Numbered from the stretch's first letter, positions 1-8,581 are shown. The stretch: DNA of 64,000 nt from Roseovarius lutimaris (GCF_900115165.1 NZ_FOVP01000019.1:1-64000); one strand, 5' to 3'. Made by a program: numbers and translations. The notes: a model not told the origin generated them from the letters alone.

Positions 1-242
1 CGTTGGACATCCAGAGCGCCAATCCCTGTCTGGATCTGCCGTTCAGGGCCAAATCCGTGCCGCACAATCCGCTGGCGGCCATCCTCCAGCTGCTCTTCAG
101 CAAAACTGGCGACAAACGCATCAGCTTCGGCTTTCAGCGCTTCCGCCAACATCCGGCGCGCGCCGTCACGGGCAAGCTCTGTCAGCGGATCCAAGATCAT
201 TTCCGATTGGCGAAAAGGCAGGATAGTTGTATCTTCATTCAT
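1..242 (-). CDS. IS256-family transposase, N-terminal part (cut by window edge)
   Basis: The first 80 residues of a transposase run off the left edge. The protein begins MNEDTTILPF and continues through a stretch rich in Ala, Glu and Arg to motifs such as GRQRIVRHG and PERQIQTGIG. This is the familiar start of IS256/Mutator-type DDE transposases, which normally have about 400 residues; the catalytic domain would lie outside the window. The ATG at 240-242 is the only sensible start. A 9-bp inverted repeat, GGCGTATCG at 243-251 and CGATACGCC at 289-297, lies just upstream and may belong to the element's terminal region, but I cannot fix the IS end without the other terminus. The fragment marks the left edge as accessory DNA. 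Confidence 0.85.
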   Translation of the reverse strand, partial: MNEDTTILPFRQSEMILDPLTELARDGARRMLAEALKAEADAFVASFAEEQLEDGRQRIVRHGFGPERQIQTGIGALDVQ

Positions 243-315
243 GGCGTATCGCTCCTCGTGAGGTTCTGGCTGGCTTGATCACCTGCCACGATACGCCGCC
301 CTTCAAATCACGCCA

Positions 316-714
316 TCACCCAAATTCCCGCATAGCTCGGCTCTGGGCTGGGAAGGTGCCTTGCTGGTCAAGGTCGAACAAGAACCTATCCGCGAACCAA
401 TACATGAACCCGCGCACGAACTCAGGATAGTCCCGGCCTTTCTCGTCGCAGACGTGCATAGCCGCCATGACGTAGTGCGGGAGTGGTTCAAACTCGAAGC
501 GAAGGCGCAGGTAGTCGAGAAAGACCTCCTCGAAACACTCAGTTTGAACTGGCTGTTTTTCCACGGAACTCGCTTTCGGTGACAAAGGACGTGCCAACAA
601 GGCGTAACCCAAACCATCCGAAAGGACTACCAAATGCCCATTAGAACCCTGATCGAAGCCGCCGCTAACCGGTTCAACGTCGCCCGGTGTGATCTCGACT
701 ACCTTATTGCTCAT
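316..714 (-). CDS. hypothetical protein, 132 aa
   Basis: I do not recognise this protein. Its C-terminal two thirds look like a real soluble protein: a mixed aromatic/acidic stretch (FEEVFLDYLRLRFEFE, then HYVMAAMHVCDEKGRDYPEF) ending in AQSRAMREFG. The annotated ATG at 714 lies inside the divergent gene that starts at 634, giving an 81-bp head-to-head overlap, and its upstream region has only a weak Shine-Dalgarno match. The true start may be an internal TTG or GTG, so the N-terminus is doubtful. It sits next to an IS256 transposase, which fits accessory or recently acquired DNA. Confidence 0.5.
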   Translation of the reverse strand: MSNKVVEITPGDVEPVSGGFDQGSNGHLVVLSDGLGYALLARPLSPKASSVEKQPVQTECFEEVFLDYLRLRFEFEPLPHYVMAAMHVCDEKGRDYPEFVRGFMYWFADRFLFDLDQQGTFPAQSRAMREFG

Positions 715-1098
715 GCCGCAAGTCCCGGCGTGACTGAGATGCTCAACGCAGATGATGATTACGACTACTTCGGATCACTCGCCGAGCATGAGTGCCAACT
801 CGCACGACTGGCGGAAGTGAAGGACGCAGACGATTTAATTGATGCCTGTATCGGCCTGCGGGACTGCGGCTACGAGGATCCGTCGGTTGTCGAGAAGGTG
901 AAAGCAGCGGTGGAGGTGGTCGGCAACGACCAACTGATGGAAGGCATTGCTTCCATCGAAGATCAGACCGAACTCGTCAATACCATCCTGCGCGCATATG
1001 ACTTCGGTAACACTGGTGTCCTTGTCTTGCAGATGGATGGCTCGGCCCTTGTGCGCATCCCCATCGCGAGCATTCCAGTAATCTCGAACGCTGCGTGA
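634..1098 (+). CDS. hypothetical acidic protein, 154 aa
   Basis: An acidic protein of unknown function, predicted to be largely helical, with a DDDYDY patch near residue 43 and no membrane segment or signal peptide. A good ribosome binding site (AAAGGA at about 623-628) stands 5-6 bases before the ATG, which supports the start. The first 81 bp overlap the opposite-strand hypothetical gene. A GC-rich hairpin follows the stop. I see no catalytic motif. Its place between an IS256 fragment and tRNA-Asn suggests strain-specific cargo. Confidence 0.6.
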   Translation: MPIRTLIEAAANRFNVARCDLDYLIAHAASPGVTEMLNADDDYDYFGSLAEHECQLARLAEVKDADDLIDACIGLRDCGYEDPSVVEKVKAAVEVVGNDQLMEGIASIEDQTELVNTILRAYDFGNTGVLVLQMDGSALVRIPIASIPVISNAA

Positions 1099-1116
1099 AA
1101 GTAGATCGCGGCAAAC

Positions 1117-1140
1117 GGGCGGCTGCTTCGGTGGCCGCCC
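1117..1140 (+). terminator. GC-rich hairpin after hypothetical gene
   Basis: GGGCGGC (1117-1123) pairs with GCCGCCC (1134-1140) across a 10-nt loop, 18 bases past the stop of the preceding gene. There is no U-run, so this is at best a weak or factor-assisted terminator. Confidence 0.4.
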
Positions 1141-1198
1141 AATCACGTTGCAGAACCACCCAATGTTGTAGAGTTGTTGCAGAGCCATGAACAACGGC

Positions 1199-1224
1199 AA
1201 AGGCCGCTCAACAGAGCGGCCTTT
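1199..1224. terminator. bidirectional terminator next to tRNA-Asn
   Basis: A perfect 11-bp stem, AAAGGCCGCTC / GAGCGGCCTTT, with a 4-nt loop. Its A/T ends give short U-runs on both strands. It lies 26 bases past the 3' end of tRNA-Asn (minus strand) and can also stop + strand transcription from the hypothetical gene. Confidence 0.7.
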
Positions 1225-1250
1225 ATGTCATTGATCTCTATGTGAGATTT

Positions 1251-1325
1251 TGGCTCCGGCGGTAGGGATCGAACCTACGACCAATTGATTAACAGTCAAC
1301 TGCTCTACCGCTGAGCTACGCCGGA
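1251..1325 (-). tRNA. tRNA-Asn (anticodon GTT)
   Basis: Read on the minus strand, the 75-nt gene folds as a complete cloverleaf. Acceptor arms TCCGGCG and CGCCGGA pair fully, the D-arm carries GCTCAGCGGTAGAGC, the anticodon arm GTTGACTGTTAATCAA presents GTT, and the T-arm has GGTTCGATCC. The 3' CCA is encoded. The next gene on the same strand starts about 1 kb upstream. Confidence 0.97.
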
Positions 1326-1384
1326 ACACTTGGGCCGTATAGCAATCAGGTTTCGCAAGGTCCAGAGGGATTGTGACAAAAAAT

Positions 1385-2317
1385 TCACCCTGGCGCATCA
1401 TTCCCTGTCGGGCGGGCGAACCGGCTGTCGGCGTGCAGGGGGCCTTGCGGGAAAGCCTCGGATTTTTGCATGAGATCAATCAGATGGGCCAGTACGTTGC
1501 GCGCGGCGGCGGGCATCAGTTTTGCGGGCGTGTCGGTATAGATCTCATGGGCGATTTGCGTGGCCGTGCGCGCGCCCTGATCAAGCGCCGCAAGAATCGC
1601 CGCCTCGCGCCCCCGGCGATGGCCGATCAGCCAGTCAAGCCGCGCGGCGGGGGTGTCGATCGGGGCGCCGTGGCCAGGCAGGTGGCGGCGCGACGCAAGC
1701 GCCTTGAGCCGCGCGCAGGAGGCCATGAAATGCGTCAGATCGCCGTCGGGCGGCGAGACGAGCGAGCTTGCCCACCCCATCACCAGATCGCCGGTAAAGA
1801 CCTCGTCACCGCTCTCAAAGCACAGGTGATTGCAAAAATGGCCCGGTGTCCAATGCGCCTTGAGGTGCCAGCCATCACCGGCGATCTCCTGACCATCAAG
1901 AAGCGCAATGTCGGGGGCAAACCCGTGGTCGACGCCTTCACCACCGCCAATCTCGCCGGTCTCGCAGAGCGCGGTCATCACCGGGCTGCGGCCTGCGCGT
2001 GCATCGCCGTAAGCCAGCACAGGCGCGCCGGTCTCGGCGGCGAGAGGCGCGGCAAGCGGCGAGTGGTCCAGGTGCGAATGGGTCACAAAAATATGGCTGA
2101 TTCTCTGGCCCGGCTCCAGGGCGTCAAGGATCGCGGCAAGATGTGCGGGGTCATCCGGGCCGGGATCAATCACCGCCAGATTGCGCCGCCCGAGAAGATA
2201 GGTATTGGTGCCCCAGAACGTCATCGGCGAGGGGTTGGGCGCCAGAATGCGGCGCAGATCCGGGCCGATCATATCTGCATGGCCAAAATCCGGCCTTTCG
2301 CCTTGGGGGAGGTGCAT
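1385..2317 (-). CDS. MBL-fold metallo-hydrolase
   Basis: A 310-residue metallo-beta-lactamase-fold hydrolase of the glyoxalase II / LACTB2 type. The zinc-binding signature THSHLDH is at about residues 79-85, with the later metal ligands in WTPGHFCNH and FTGDLVMGW. The C-terminal helical part (from PGHGAPIDTP on) resembles the winged-helix extension of LACTB2-like enzymes, which act on thioesters or RNA; the substrate here cannot be read from sequence. It is divergent from the histidine kinase gene with a 40-bp gap, so the two probably share a promoter region. Confidence 0.85.
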   Translation of the reverse strand: MHLPQGERPDFGHADMIGPDLRRILAPNPSPMTFWGTNTYLLGRRNLAVIDPGPDDPAHLAAILDALEPGQRISHIFVTHSHLDHSPLAAPLAAETGAPVLAYGDARAGRSPVMTALCETGEIGGGEGVDHGFAPDIALLDGQEIAGDGWHLKAHWTPGHFCNHLCFESGDEVFTGDLVMGWASSLVSPPDGDLTHFMASCARLKALASRRHLPGHGAPIDTPAARLDWLIGHRRGREAAILAALDQGARTATQIAHEIYTDTPAKLMPAAARNVLAHLIDLMQKSEAFPQGPLHADSRFARPTGNDAPG

Positions 2318-2357
2318 GGCTCTTCCTTCTCTCTGCGCGGGGGGCTAGGTTTGGGCA

Positions 2358-3665
2358 ATGTCGTTACGCTGGCTAAAACCCTATGTGCCCCGCAGCCTCT
2401 ATTGGCGGGCAACGCTGCTCCTGCTTTTGCCGGTGGTCACGCTGTTGCTTGTTGTTTCGATCGTGTTCATTCAACGCCATTTCGAGGGTGTGACGCAACA
2501 GATGACCGAGACGGTCAACCGTGAAATCGTGGCGGTGCTTGGCGATGGCACGCGCCCGCCCGAGGCCCTGATCAATCAGCCGGTTGCCAGAACGCTGAAC
2601 ATCAACCTGTCTGTCATCCCCCAGGCGGAAATCCCGGAAAGCGATTTTCGCCGTTGGTATGATTTTTCGGGTGTTGTTGTGATCCGCGAATTCAAGAAGG
2701 CGTTTCCCGATCTGAAGGTGGTCGAACTGACCGATGACAGCGCGGTGCGGCTGTATTTCTTGCGCGACGGGCAGGGCATAAAGCTGGTGTTTGACCGACG
2801 CCGGGTTTCGGCGCGCCAGCCGCACCAACTCTTGGTGAACATGGTGTTTTTCGGTGTGTTGATGACCGTCATTTCGTATATCTACCTGCGCAAACAGCTG
2901 CGCCCGATCACCCGGCTGGCGCGGGCCGCCGAGGCATTTGGGCGCGGGCGCCATGTGCCCTATCGCCCGACGGGTGCGGCTGAGGTGCGCGCGGCGGGCG
3001 GCGCGTTTCTGGACATGCGGGCCCGGATCGAGCGCCAGATTGAACAACGCACGCTGATGCTCTCGGGGGTCAGCCACGACCTGCGCACACCGCTGACGCG
3101 GCTGCGGCTTGGCCTTGCCATGCTGGACGAGGAAGAGGCCGAACCGATGTTGCGCGATGTCGAGGATATGCAACGGCTTCTGGACGGGTTTCTGGCCTTT
3201 GCGCGCGGCGCCCAGGAGGGCGAGGCAGAGCCGGTCGATCCCATCGCCCTTGTCCGTCAGATTGTCGAGGATGCACAGCGCAGCCAGGTCAATGTGACCC
3301 TCACCGAGACCAGCGGCGAAGGCGAGATCAGCCTGCGCATCGGCAGCATCCGCCGTGCGGTCGAAAACCTGATCAACAACGCAGTCCGCTATGGCAGCCG
3401 CGCCGAGGTTTCCGTTGTGCTGACCGAAAAGTCGCTGCGCATCCGGGTCGAGGATGACGGGCCGGGCATTGCCGTCGAAAGCCGCGAAGAGGCGGTCAAG
3501 CCCTTCGCGCGGCTGGAACCCGCACGCAATCAGAACCGCGGCACCGGGGTGGGGCTTGGCTTGTCCATCGTTCTGGACGTGGCGCGCGCCCATGGCGGCA
3601 CCCTGCGTCTTGGGGAAAGCGATCACCTTGGCGGATTGCAGGCCGATATCGTGATTGCCCGCTAG
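2358..3665 (+). CDS. EnvZ-like sensor histidine kinase
   Basis: A 435-residue inner-membrane histidine kinase. Transmembrane segments lie at about residues 14-36 and 152-172, flanking a periplasmic domain of about 115 residues. A HAMP linker follows, then the H-box GVSHDLRTPLTRLRL (about 237-251; phospho-accepting His) and an HATPase domain with the N-box ENLINNAVRYG, DDGPGI and GTGVGLGLSIV. Size and H-box match the EnvZ osmosensor group. No response regulator gene adjoins it in this window, so its partner is unknown or encoded elsewhere. Confidence 0.85.
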   Translation: MSLRWLKPYVPRSLYWRATLLLLLPVVTLLLVVSIVFIQRHFEGVTQQMTETVNREIVAVLGDGTRPPEALINQPVARTLNINLSVIPQAEIPESDFRRWYDFSGVVVIREFKKAFPDLKVVELTDDSAVRLYFLRDGQGIKLVFDRRRVSARQPHQLLVNMVFFGVLMTVISYIYLRKQLRPITRLARAAEAFGRGRHVPYRPTGAAEVRAAGGAFLDMRARIERQIEQRTLMLSGVSHDLRTPLTRLRLGLAMLDEEEAEPMLRDVEDMQRLLDGFLAFARGAQEGEAEPVDPIALVRQIVEDAQRSQVNVTLTETSGEGEISLRIGSIRRAVENLINNAVRYGSRAEVSVVLTEKSLRIRVEDDGPGIAVESREEAVKPFARLEPARNQNRGTGVGLGLSIVLDVARAHGGTLRLGESDHLGGLQADIVIAR

Positions 3666-3716
3666 GGCCAAGGGGTGGGGGGCTAGCCAGCCCTTTCAGG
3701 CTGGCGCGCTGACGTC

Positions 3717-5225
3717 CTAGCGCGTGCGCCGCTCGTCAAAGCTCAGGGCGATAAAGCCGGGCAGATGATCGCCCATCCCGGTGACCTTGCCGCCACCCTG
3801 ATCCTGACGCCCGCGATCAGACCCGCCGCCGCGCCGCGACGTGCGCTCTTTGCGCTCTGGCTTGGGCGTGGCGTGCTGTGGCTCTGGTGTTGCCTCTTTG
3901 GCCGTCACAGGAGCCTCGGGCGCCTCTTGCGGCTTGGCTGCGGCATCTGCATTTGCAACCGCTGCGTCGGGTTTGGGCTCTTCGGATTTCTTCGACCGGC
4001 GGCTTATCCGCGGTTTGGCGGCTTTCTTCTCGGGTGCGGGGGCGGCTTCGGTCTCGGCTTCCGGTGCGGCGCCCGATTGCAACGGGTTGTCGATGCGCGG
4101 GATCGGCTTTTGCAGCAGATCCTCGATCGCGCCGAGGTTCTTTTCATCGCGCGGAATGCAGATCATCAGCGCCTTGCCATCGCGCCCGGCGCGCCCGGTG
4201 CGGCCGATCCGGTGCACGTAATCCTCGGCGTGGCTTGGCACATCGAAGTTGAACACATGGCTGACGGCGGGCACATCGAGGCCGCGCGCAGCCACATCCG
4301 AGGCGATCAGAAACCGCAGATCGCCGGCCCGGAATCCATCCAGCGTGCGTGTGCGTTGGCTTTGATCGAGATCGCCGTGAATGGGGGCCGCATCATAGCC
4401 GTATTTGGTCAGCGACTTGGCCACGATATCGACATCGACCTTGCGATTGCAGAACACGATGGCATTGGTGCATTTGTCACCTTCACGGTCGATCAGCGCG
4501 CGCAAAAGATTGCGCTTTTCAGTGGCTTCACGGTCGCGGCGCGAGGCCTTGAGCATGACCACGCCCTGCTCGATCGTTTCAGAGGCAGTGGCCTGACGGG
4601 CCACTTCGACGCGCACGGGCGAAGACAAAAAGGTGTTGGTGATCCGCTCGATCTCGGGCGCCATGGTGGCAGAGTAAAACAGCGTCTGGCGGGTAAAGGG
4701 CGTCAGCGAAAAGATGCGCTCGATATCGGGAATGAACCCCATATCAAGCATGCGGTCGGCCTCATCCACCACCATGATCTGAACGCCGGTCAGCAACAGC
4801 TTGCCACGTTCGAAATGATCCAGAAGACGACCGGGCGTGGCGATTAGCACATCGACGCCCTTGTCGATCAGCTTGTCCTGTTCCTTGAACGACACCCCGC
4901 CAATCAGCAACGCCTTGGTCAGCTTGAGGTGTTTTGAATAGGTTTCAAAGTTCTCGGCCACCTGCGCGGCCAGCTCGCGCGTCGGGCAGAGCACAAGGCT
5001 GCGCGGCATCCGCGCGCGCGCGCGACCGCGTGCCAGAAGCGACAGCATGGGGAGTGTAAAGCTTGCGGTTTTTCCGGTGCCGGTCTGGGCAATGCCCAAA
5101 ACGTCGCGACCTTCAAGGGCAGGGGGGATCGCCGCCGCCTGAATTGGGGTCGGGGTTTCATATCCTGCATCCTCGACAGCTTTGAGGACTTTGGGATTAA
5201 GATTCAGATCTGAAAATTTGGTCAT
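3717..5225 (-). CDS. DEAD-box ATP-dependent RNA helicase (RhlE type)
   Basis: A 502-residue DEAD-box helicase that remodels RNA, typically in ribosome assembly or mRNA decay. All core motifs are present: the Q-motif around ETPTPIQ, motif I AQTGTGKT, Ia PTRELA, II DEAD, III SAT, V RGLD and VI HRIGRTGR. After residue 385 comes a low-complexity tail rich in Ala, Glu, Lys and Pro, ending in a GGGSDRGRQDQGGG segment, as in RhlE proteins. I chose the ATG at 5225 because the family begins with TKFSDLNL; 35 more in-frame residues upstream lack family similarity. It converges with the histidine kinase gene. Confidence 0.92.
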   Translation of the reverse strand: MTKFSDLNLNPKVLKAVEDAGYETPTPIQAAAIPPALEGRDVLGIAQTGTGKTASFTLPMLSLLARGRARARMPRSLVLCPTRELAAQVAENFETYSKHLKLTKALLIGGVSFKEQDKLIDKGVDVLIATPGRLLDHFERGKLLLTGVQIMVVDEADRMLDMGFIPDIERIFSLTPFTRQTLFYSATMAPEIERITNTFLSSPVRVEVARQATASETIEQGVVMLKASRRDREATEKRNLLRALIDREGDKCTNAIVFCNRKVDVDIVAKSLTKYGYDAAPIHGDLDQSQRTRTLDGFRAGDLRFLIASDVAARGLDVPAVSHVFNFDVPSHAEDYVHRIGRTGRAGRDGKALMICIPRDEKNLGAIEDLLQKPIPRIDNPLQSGAAPEAETEAAPAPEKKAAKPRISRRSKKSEEPKPDAAVANADAAAKPQEAPEAPVTAKEATPEPQHATPKPERKERTSRRGGGSDRGRQDQGGGKVTGMGDHLPGFIALSFDERRTR

Positions 5226-5423
5226 GTGTATCCGCGATTTACGGACACAATCCTGGCCCGCACGTATGATGCCGGGTCGGGCCCCTCTTGGGCCTGTGGT
5301 TCTCCACATGGGTGATCCGGTGGCTTGCACTTACCTGAATATGGGGGGGGTGGTCAATGCAATGCGCAGAAGTGGCGACAAAGCGCAGGGTCACTGCTTT
5401 GATTGTATCCAGATCGGCAACAA

Positions 5424-6392
5424 TTACACGTGGTCCGGGAAATGCAGCGCGCGTTTCCGGTCAAGATCAAGGGCCACGCTATGCAGATGGCCATGCGCGG
5501 CGAGGCGTGCGCGCAGGTCCGGCGTGGCGGTGCAGACCTCGTCAAAGAACCGCCGCAGGGCGGTCTCGCCGCCATCCGCCTCAAGCAATGAGAACAGTGC
5601 ATGCATGTTCAGCCCGGCGCCATCGATCATCGGCGCCGCCTTTAACCCCTCGCGGTACGATCCATGCCGCAGCCGATAGGCATAGGCCGATTGCCAGTGT
5701 TCCCAGCTTGGGGCGTGCAGGTGACAGAGTCGCGTCTCGGCGAGTTCGACCGGCCTGTCATCCATCACATTGTCGACAAAAGCGTTGTGAATCCGGAGGC
5801 TTATGTTCTCAAGCCCGGTGCGCACAAAGACCTTGCCCGCGACATGGCTGACAAAGCCGCCATTCAGATGCGGCCCGAAGGTTGGATAGATATCATTGGT
5901 TTCCTCGCGGCGGCGGCCTTGAAACCGGGCGCAGGATTTGAACCATTGCTGCCCGTCTTGCGGCGGATCGGCGGGGTCCGGCGCCAGGGCTTCGATCGGG
6001 CGGGCGCGCGCGCTCAGCGTCTCGGCGGGCAGGGCGGCCAGTTGCGCCGACAGCGGCCTGTCGGGCAGCAGGAACTCGTCAACGTCGATATGAGCCAGCC
6101 AATCCACCTGCGGTCGCCGGTTCAGGCAATGGGTGGCGTTCAGGCTCTGGCGTGGCTGATGGGCATCGGGGCGACCCTTGCGCCGACGACGGCGCCAATA
6201 GCCCTCGTCACACAGAATCACCCGGCATTTGGGATGTGCGCGCAGGGCGGCCTCGGCCGCCTCGTTGGGGGCATCAAGATAGACGTGGACGCGATGCGCC
6301 CCCAGGTCGAGGTGATGGGCGGCAAAGCTCAGAATATCGCGGGCAGGCGCCTTGATGGTCGCCACAACGCCCCAGGTGGGTGTTTTTGTCAT
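5424..6392 (-). CDS. family 2 glycosyltransferase
   Basis: A 322-residue protein of the GT2-like group found in many Rhodobacterales (Glyco_tranf_2_4 type). It starts with WGVVATIKAPARDILSFAAHH, has the acceptor/donor-site motif AHIDVDEFLL at about residue 98 (DxD-like), and a late CHLHAPSWEHW segment. It probably adds a sugar to a surface polysaccharide or protein, but the acceptor is not deducible. No polysaccharide cluster surrounds it. Its stop lies 198 bp upstream of the helicase start on the same strand. Confidence 0.8.
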   Translation of the reverse strand: MTKTPTWGVVATIKAPARDILSFAAHHLDLGAHRVHVYLDAPNEAAEAALRAHPKCRVILCDEGYWRRRRRKGRPDAHQPRQSLNATHCLNRRPQVDWLAHIDVDEFLLPDRPLSAQLAALPAETLSARARPIEALAPDPADPPQDGQQWFKSCARFQGRRREETNDIYPTFGPHLNGGFVSHVAGKVFVRTGLENISLRIHNAFVDNVMDDRPVELAETRLCHLHAPSWEHWQSAYAYRLRHGSYREGLKAAPMIDGAGLNMHALFSLLEADGGETALRRFFDEVCTATPDLRARLAAHGHLHSVALDLDRKRALHFPDHV

Positions 6393-6451
6393 GGGCGCAG
6401 AATGCGGTCACGCCGGGGGCGGCGCAAGGGCCAAAGACCGCGCGGAGAGCG

Positions 6452-6895
6452 TTAGTCGAACTTGCGCGACGGCGCCAGAACGGTGGCTTCGCCGATCAAT
6501 ACCTTCTTGCCGTTCACCAGACAGCGGCAATCAAGCTGCACCCGGCGTTTGCCGTGGTCAATCGCGATCACTTCAACCTCGGCATGGACCATGTCACCAG
6601 GGCGCACAGGGCCGAGAAACTTGAGGCTTTGCCCCATGTAGACCGTGCCATGACCGGGCAATTGCTCGCCAATCACCGCCGAAATCAGCCCGGCGGTCAG
6701 CATGCCATGGGCGATGCGACCCTCAAAGATCGTGTCGCGGGCATACTCATCGTCCAGATGCACCGGATTGCGGTCGGTCGAGACCTCGGCGAACATCTCG
6801 ATGTCGCGGTCGGTGACAACTTTGCGCAGATGGCGCGTCATGCCCATTTCAATGTCTTCGATACAGATCGTGCCGCGTGGCATATTATCCAACAT
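6452..6895 (-). CDS. MaoC-family (R)-specific enoyl-CoA hydratase
   Basis: A 147-residue single hot-dog domain, the usual length for PhaJ/MaoC hydratases, which hydrate trans-2-enoyl-CoA to (R)-3-hydroxyacyl-CoA. The catalytic Asp/His pair is in DRNPVHLDDEYA (about residues 42-53), followed by the conserved GRIAHGML. A second ATG four codons in could also be the start. It is on the same strand as the HAD hydrolase upstream but separated by 112 bp. Confidence 0.88.
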   Translation of the reverse strand: MLDNMPRGTICIEDIEMGMTRHLRKVVTDRDIEMFAEVSTDRNPVHLDDEYARDTIFEGRIAHGMLTAGLISAVIGEQLPGHGTVYMGQSLKFLGPVRPGDMVHAEVEVIAIDHGKRRVQLDCRCLVNGKKVLIGEATVLAPSRKFD

Positions 6896-7007
6896 GCGCC
6901 CCTCCGGGTGGTGTGCTGCGTTGCTTGGTGCGTAATATTAAGGCGTTTAAAGTGCCCTTATTGGAATTTTATTACTTCGCAGCCGCAGAAAAATCAAGCC
7001 TTTTCTG

Positions 7008-7880
7008 TCAGCGTAGAAACCCGATGGCATAGCTTGGAGAGGCGTTTTCTTTTGTGAGGTAAGCGCTTAGCGCCTCCGGGTCGGGGTGCTGCGACGTTTT
7101 GGTCTCCTGTGCGGCAAGGCCGCCGGTGATGAAAAGAGAATCGATATCCTCGCCCATGGCCCCGGCGATATCGGTCAGAATCCCGTCACCGATCGCCAGA
7201 ATGCGGGCGTCTTCGACATCGCGGCCAAGCTCTGCCAGGCGGCGGCGGGCGAGATCATAGATCGGCGGATGCGGCTTGCCGAAATAGAGGCTTTCACCGC
7301 CCATTTCGGTGTAGAGCCGGGCCAGTGCGCCGGCACACCATTCGCGGGTCTCGCCGCGGTCCACCACGATATCGGGATTGGCACAGAGGAGTTTCATCCC
7401 CTTTTGTTTGGCATATAGAAACTGCGGACGCATCTCGGCGGGGTCGGCGGCGGGATCGAACGGCCCGGCGCAGACGATGCCTTCGGCCTCATCCAGCGGT
7501 ACGCGCTGGATATCGACGGGGTTCTCGATCAGGTGCAGCGGCTCAAAGAACCTGGTGTCGCGGTCCTCGCCGATGAAATACACCTTTTCGCCGACCACGC
7601 CGCGAAACATCGCGGCACGCGCACTGTCGCCCGAGGTGGCAATGGTATCCCAGGCGTCATCGGGCACACCAAAGCCGACAAGCTGTTTTTCGACGCCGTG
7701 GCGGGCGCGCGGCGAATTGGTCAGCAAAACCACAATGCCGCCACTCGCGCGGTAAGCCTGAAGCGCCGCGACAGCATCGGGAAAGGCGCGCACCCCGTCA
7801 TGCACACAGCCCCAGAGATCGACGAAAAGGGCGTCGTAATGCGGGGAAATCTCGGCGAGAGAGGGGATGATGCTGGTCAT
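7008..7880 (-). CDS. TIGR01459-family HAD hydrolase
   Basis: A 290-residue class IIA HAD-superfamily phosphatase. HAD motif I is FVDLWGCVHDG near residue 18, motif II LLTNSPR near 58, and motif III/IV AIGDGILTDIAGA near 240. The family is typical of alphaproteobacteria and its substrate is unknown (sugar phosphate or nucleotide phosphatase-like). The ATG at 7880 was chosen because homologues begin just before the first HAD motif; 56 further in-frame upstream residues overlap the dispersed repeat and look non-coding. Confidence 0.88.
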   Translation of the reverse strand: MTSIIPSLAEISPHYDALFVDLWGCVHDGVRAFPDAVAALQAYRASGGIVVLLTNSPRARHGVEKQLVGFGVPDDAWDTIATSGDSARAAMFRGVVGEKVYFIGEDRDTRFFEPLHLIENPVDIQRVPLDEAEGIVCAGPFDPAADPAEMRPQFLYAKQKGMKLLCANPDIVVDRGETREWCAGALARLYTEMGGESLYFGKPHPPIYDLARRRLAELGRDVEDARILAIGDGILTDIAGAMGEDIDSLFITGGLAAQETKTSQHPDPEALSAYLTKENASPSYAIGFLR

Positions 7881-7954
7881 GGGCGCGCTCCGGCTTGGCA
7901 AATGTCGCGCGAGATATGGCAGGCGCAGCCCGATTTGGCCAGCGGCGGCGATAT

Positions 7955-7976
7955 GAGTATTTGGACCAAGAAGAAG
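7955..7976 (+). repeat. 22-nt dispersed motif GAGTATTT..CCAAGAAGAAG, copy 1
   Basis: Matches 19 of 22 positions of the copy at 24489-24510. Both are intergenic and flank genes (here between the HAD hydrolase start and the flavin reductase stop). I recall similar strings recurring in Rhodobacteraceae intergenic DNA; their role is unknown. Confidence 0.55.
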
Positions 7977-7993
7977 AGCAGGGCGCGCATAAA

Positions 7994-8094
7994 GCATGTT
8001 GCTCAAAAGTGGGCACCGGTTTTGAGCTTGCCGAACATGCGAAATCAATACGTCAGAGCGTGTCGCGTGAAGTCGAATGAACGCGACCTGCTCT
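7994..8094. repeat. dispersed intergenic palindromic repeat with two stem-loops
   Basis: Two adjacent hairpins. The first has GCATGTT (7994-8000) against AACATGC (8034-8040), with an inner CTCAAAA / TTTTGAG stem (8002-8008 / 8020-8026). The second has AGAGC and GTCGCGT (8055-8068) against ACGCGAC and GCTCT (8081-8094). The layout, with an accented CAAAAGTGGGCACCGGTTTTG core, matches a family of dispersed intergenic repeats common in rhizobia and roseobacters. It touches the last two bases of the flavin reductase stop codon. Confidence 0.7.
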
Positions 8095-8581
8095 AGGTCT
8101 TGTGCGGGCGCACGATGTGATATCCGCCGCTGAGATAGGTCAGCGGTTTTTCCCCGGCATTTGCGAGTTCAAGGACGCTGCCGATGCAGATCGCGTGGCT
8201 GCCATGGATCATCTGATCGGTCAGGGCGCAGGAAAAGGCTGTGGCGCGGGGCAGGATCGGCCCCTGGGCGCCATTGCTCACCGCGAGGTTGCAAAACCGG
8301 TCGCCGGGGTCGTCGGGCGAGGGGCCGGCAAAGGCGCGCGCCACATCAACCGCGTCTTCGGGCAGGACATTGACGCAAAACGCGCGGTTGTCGATGACGG
8401 CGCGCGCGATCCGGCTATCGGAGCGCAGGCAGACCAGCACCGAAGGCGGGTCGGCGGTGAGCGAGGTGAAGGCGCTTACCGTGGCGCCGACGCGCCCCGC
8501 CGGGCCATCGGTGGTGACAACCGTGACCGTGGCCGCAACCTGACGCATGGCGGCGAGAAAGACGTCGCGATCAACGCTCAT
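8093..8581 (-). CDS. flavin reductase family protein
   Basis: A 162-residue flavin reductase-like FMN-binding split-barrel domain. Typical features are the N-terminal VAATVTVVTTDG, the TVSAFTSLTADPPSVLVCL signature (about residues 32-50), FCVNVLPEDA and a C-terminal YLSGGYHIV. Such proteins supply reduced FMN to a partner monooxygenase. No obvious oxygenase partner is adjacent. The ATG at 8581 gives the family N-terminus; 20 upstream in-frame residues do not fit. Confidence 0.87.
   Translation of the reverse strand: MSVDRDVFLAAMRQVAATVTVVTTDGPAGRVGATVSAFTSLTADPPSVLVCLRSDSRIARAVIDNRAFCVNVLPEDAVDVARAFAGPSPDDPGDRFCNLAVSNGAQGPILPRATAFSCALTDQMIHGSHAICIGSVLELANAGEKPLTYLSGGYHIVRPHKT

Noticed and set aside
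303..617. Second minus-strand frame near the orphan genes
   Set aside because: Ser/Arg/Cys-rich composition; shadow of the more protein-like frame at 316-714.
1373..2524. Long + strand frame over the MBL hydrolase
   Set aside because: High-GC shadow of the minus-strand gene; composition is Arg/Ala/Gly-rich without domain motifs.
3687..3705. CCAGCC/GGCTGG hairpin between the kinase and helicase genes
   Set aside because: Six-bp stem without a U-run; too weak to call a terminator.
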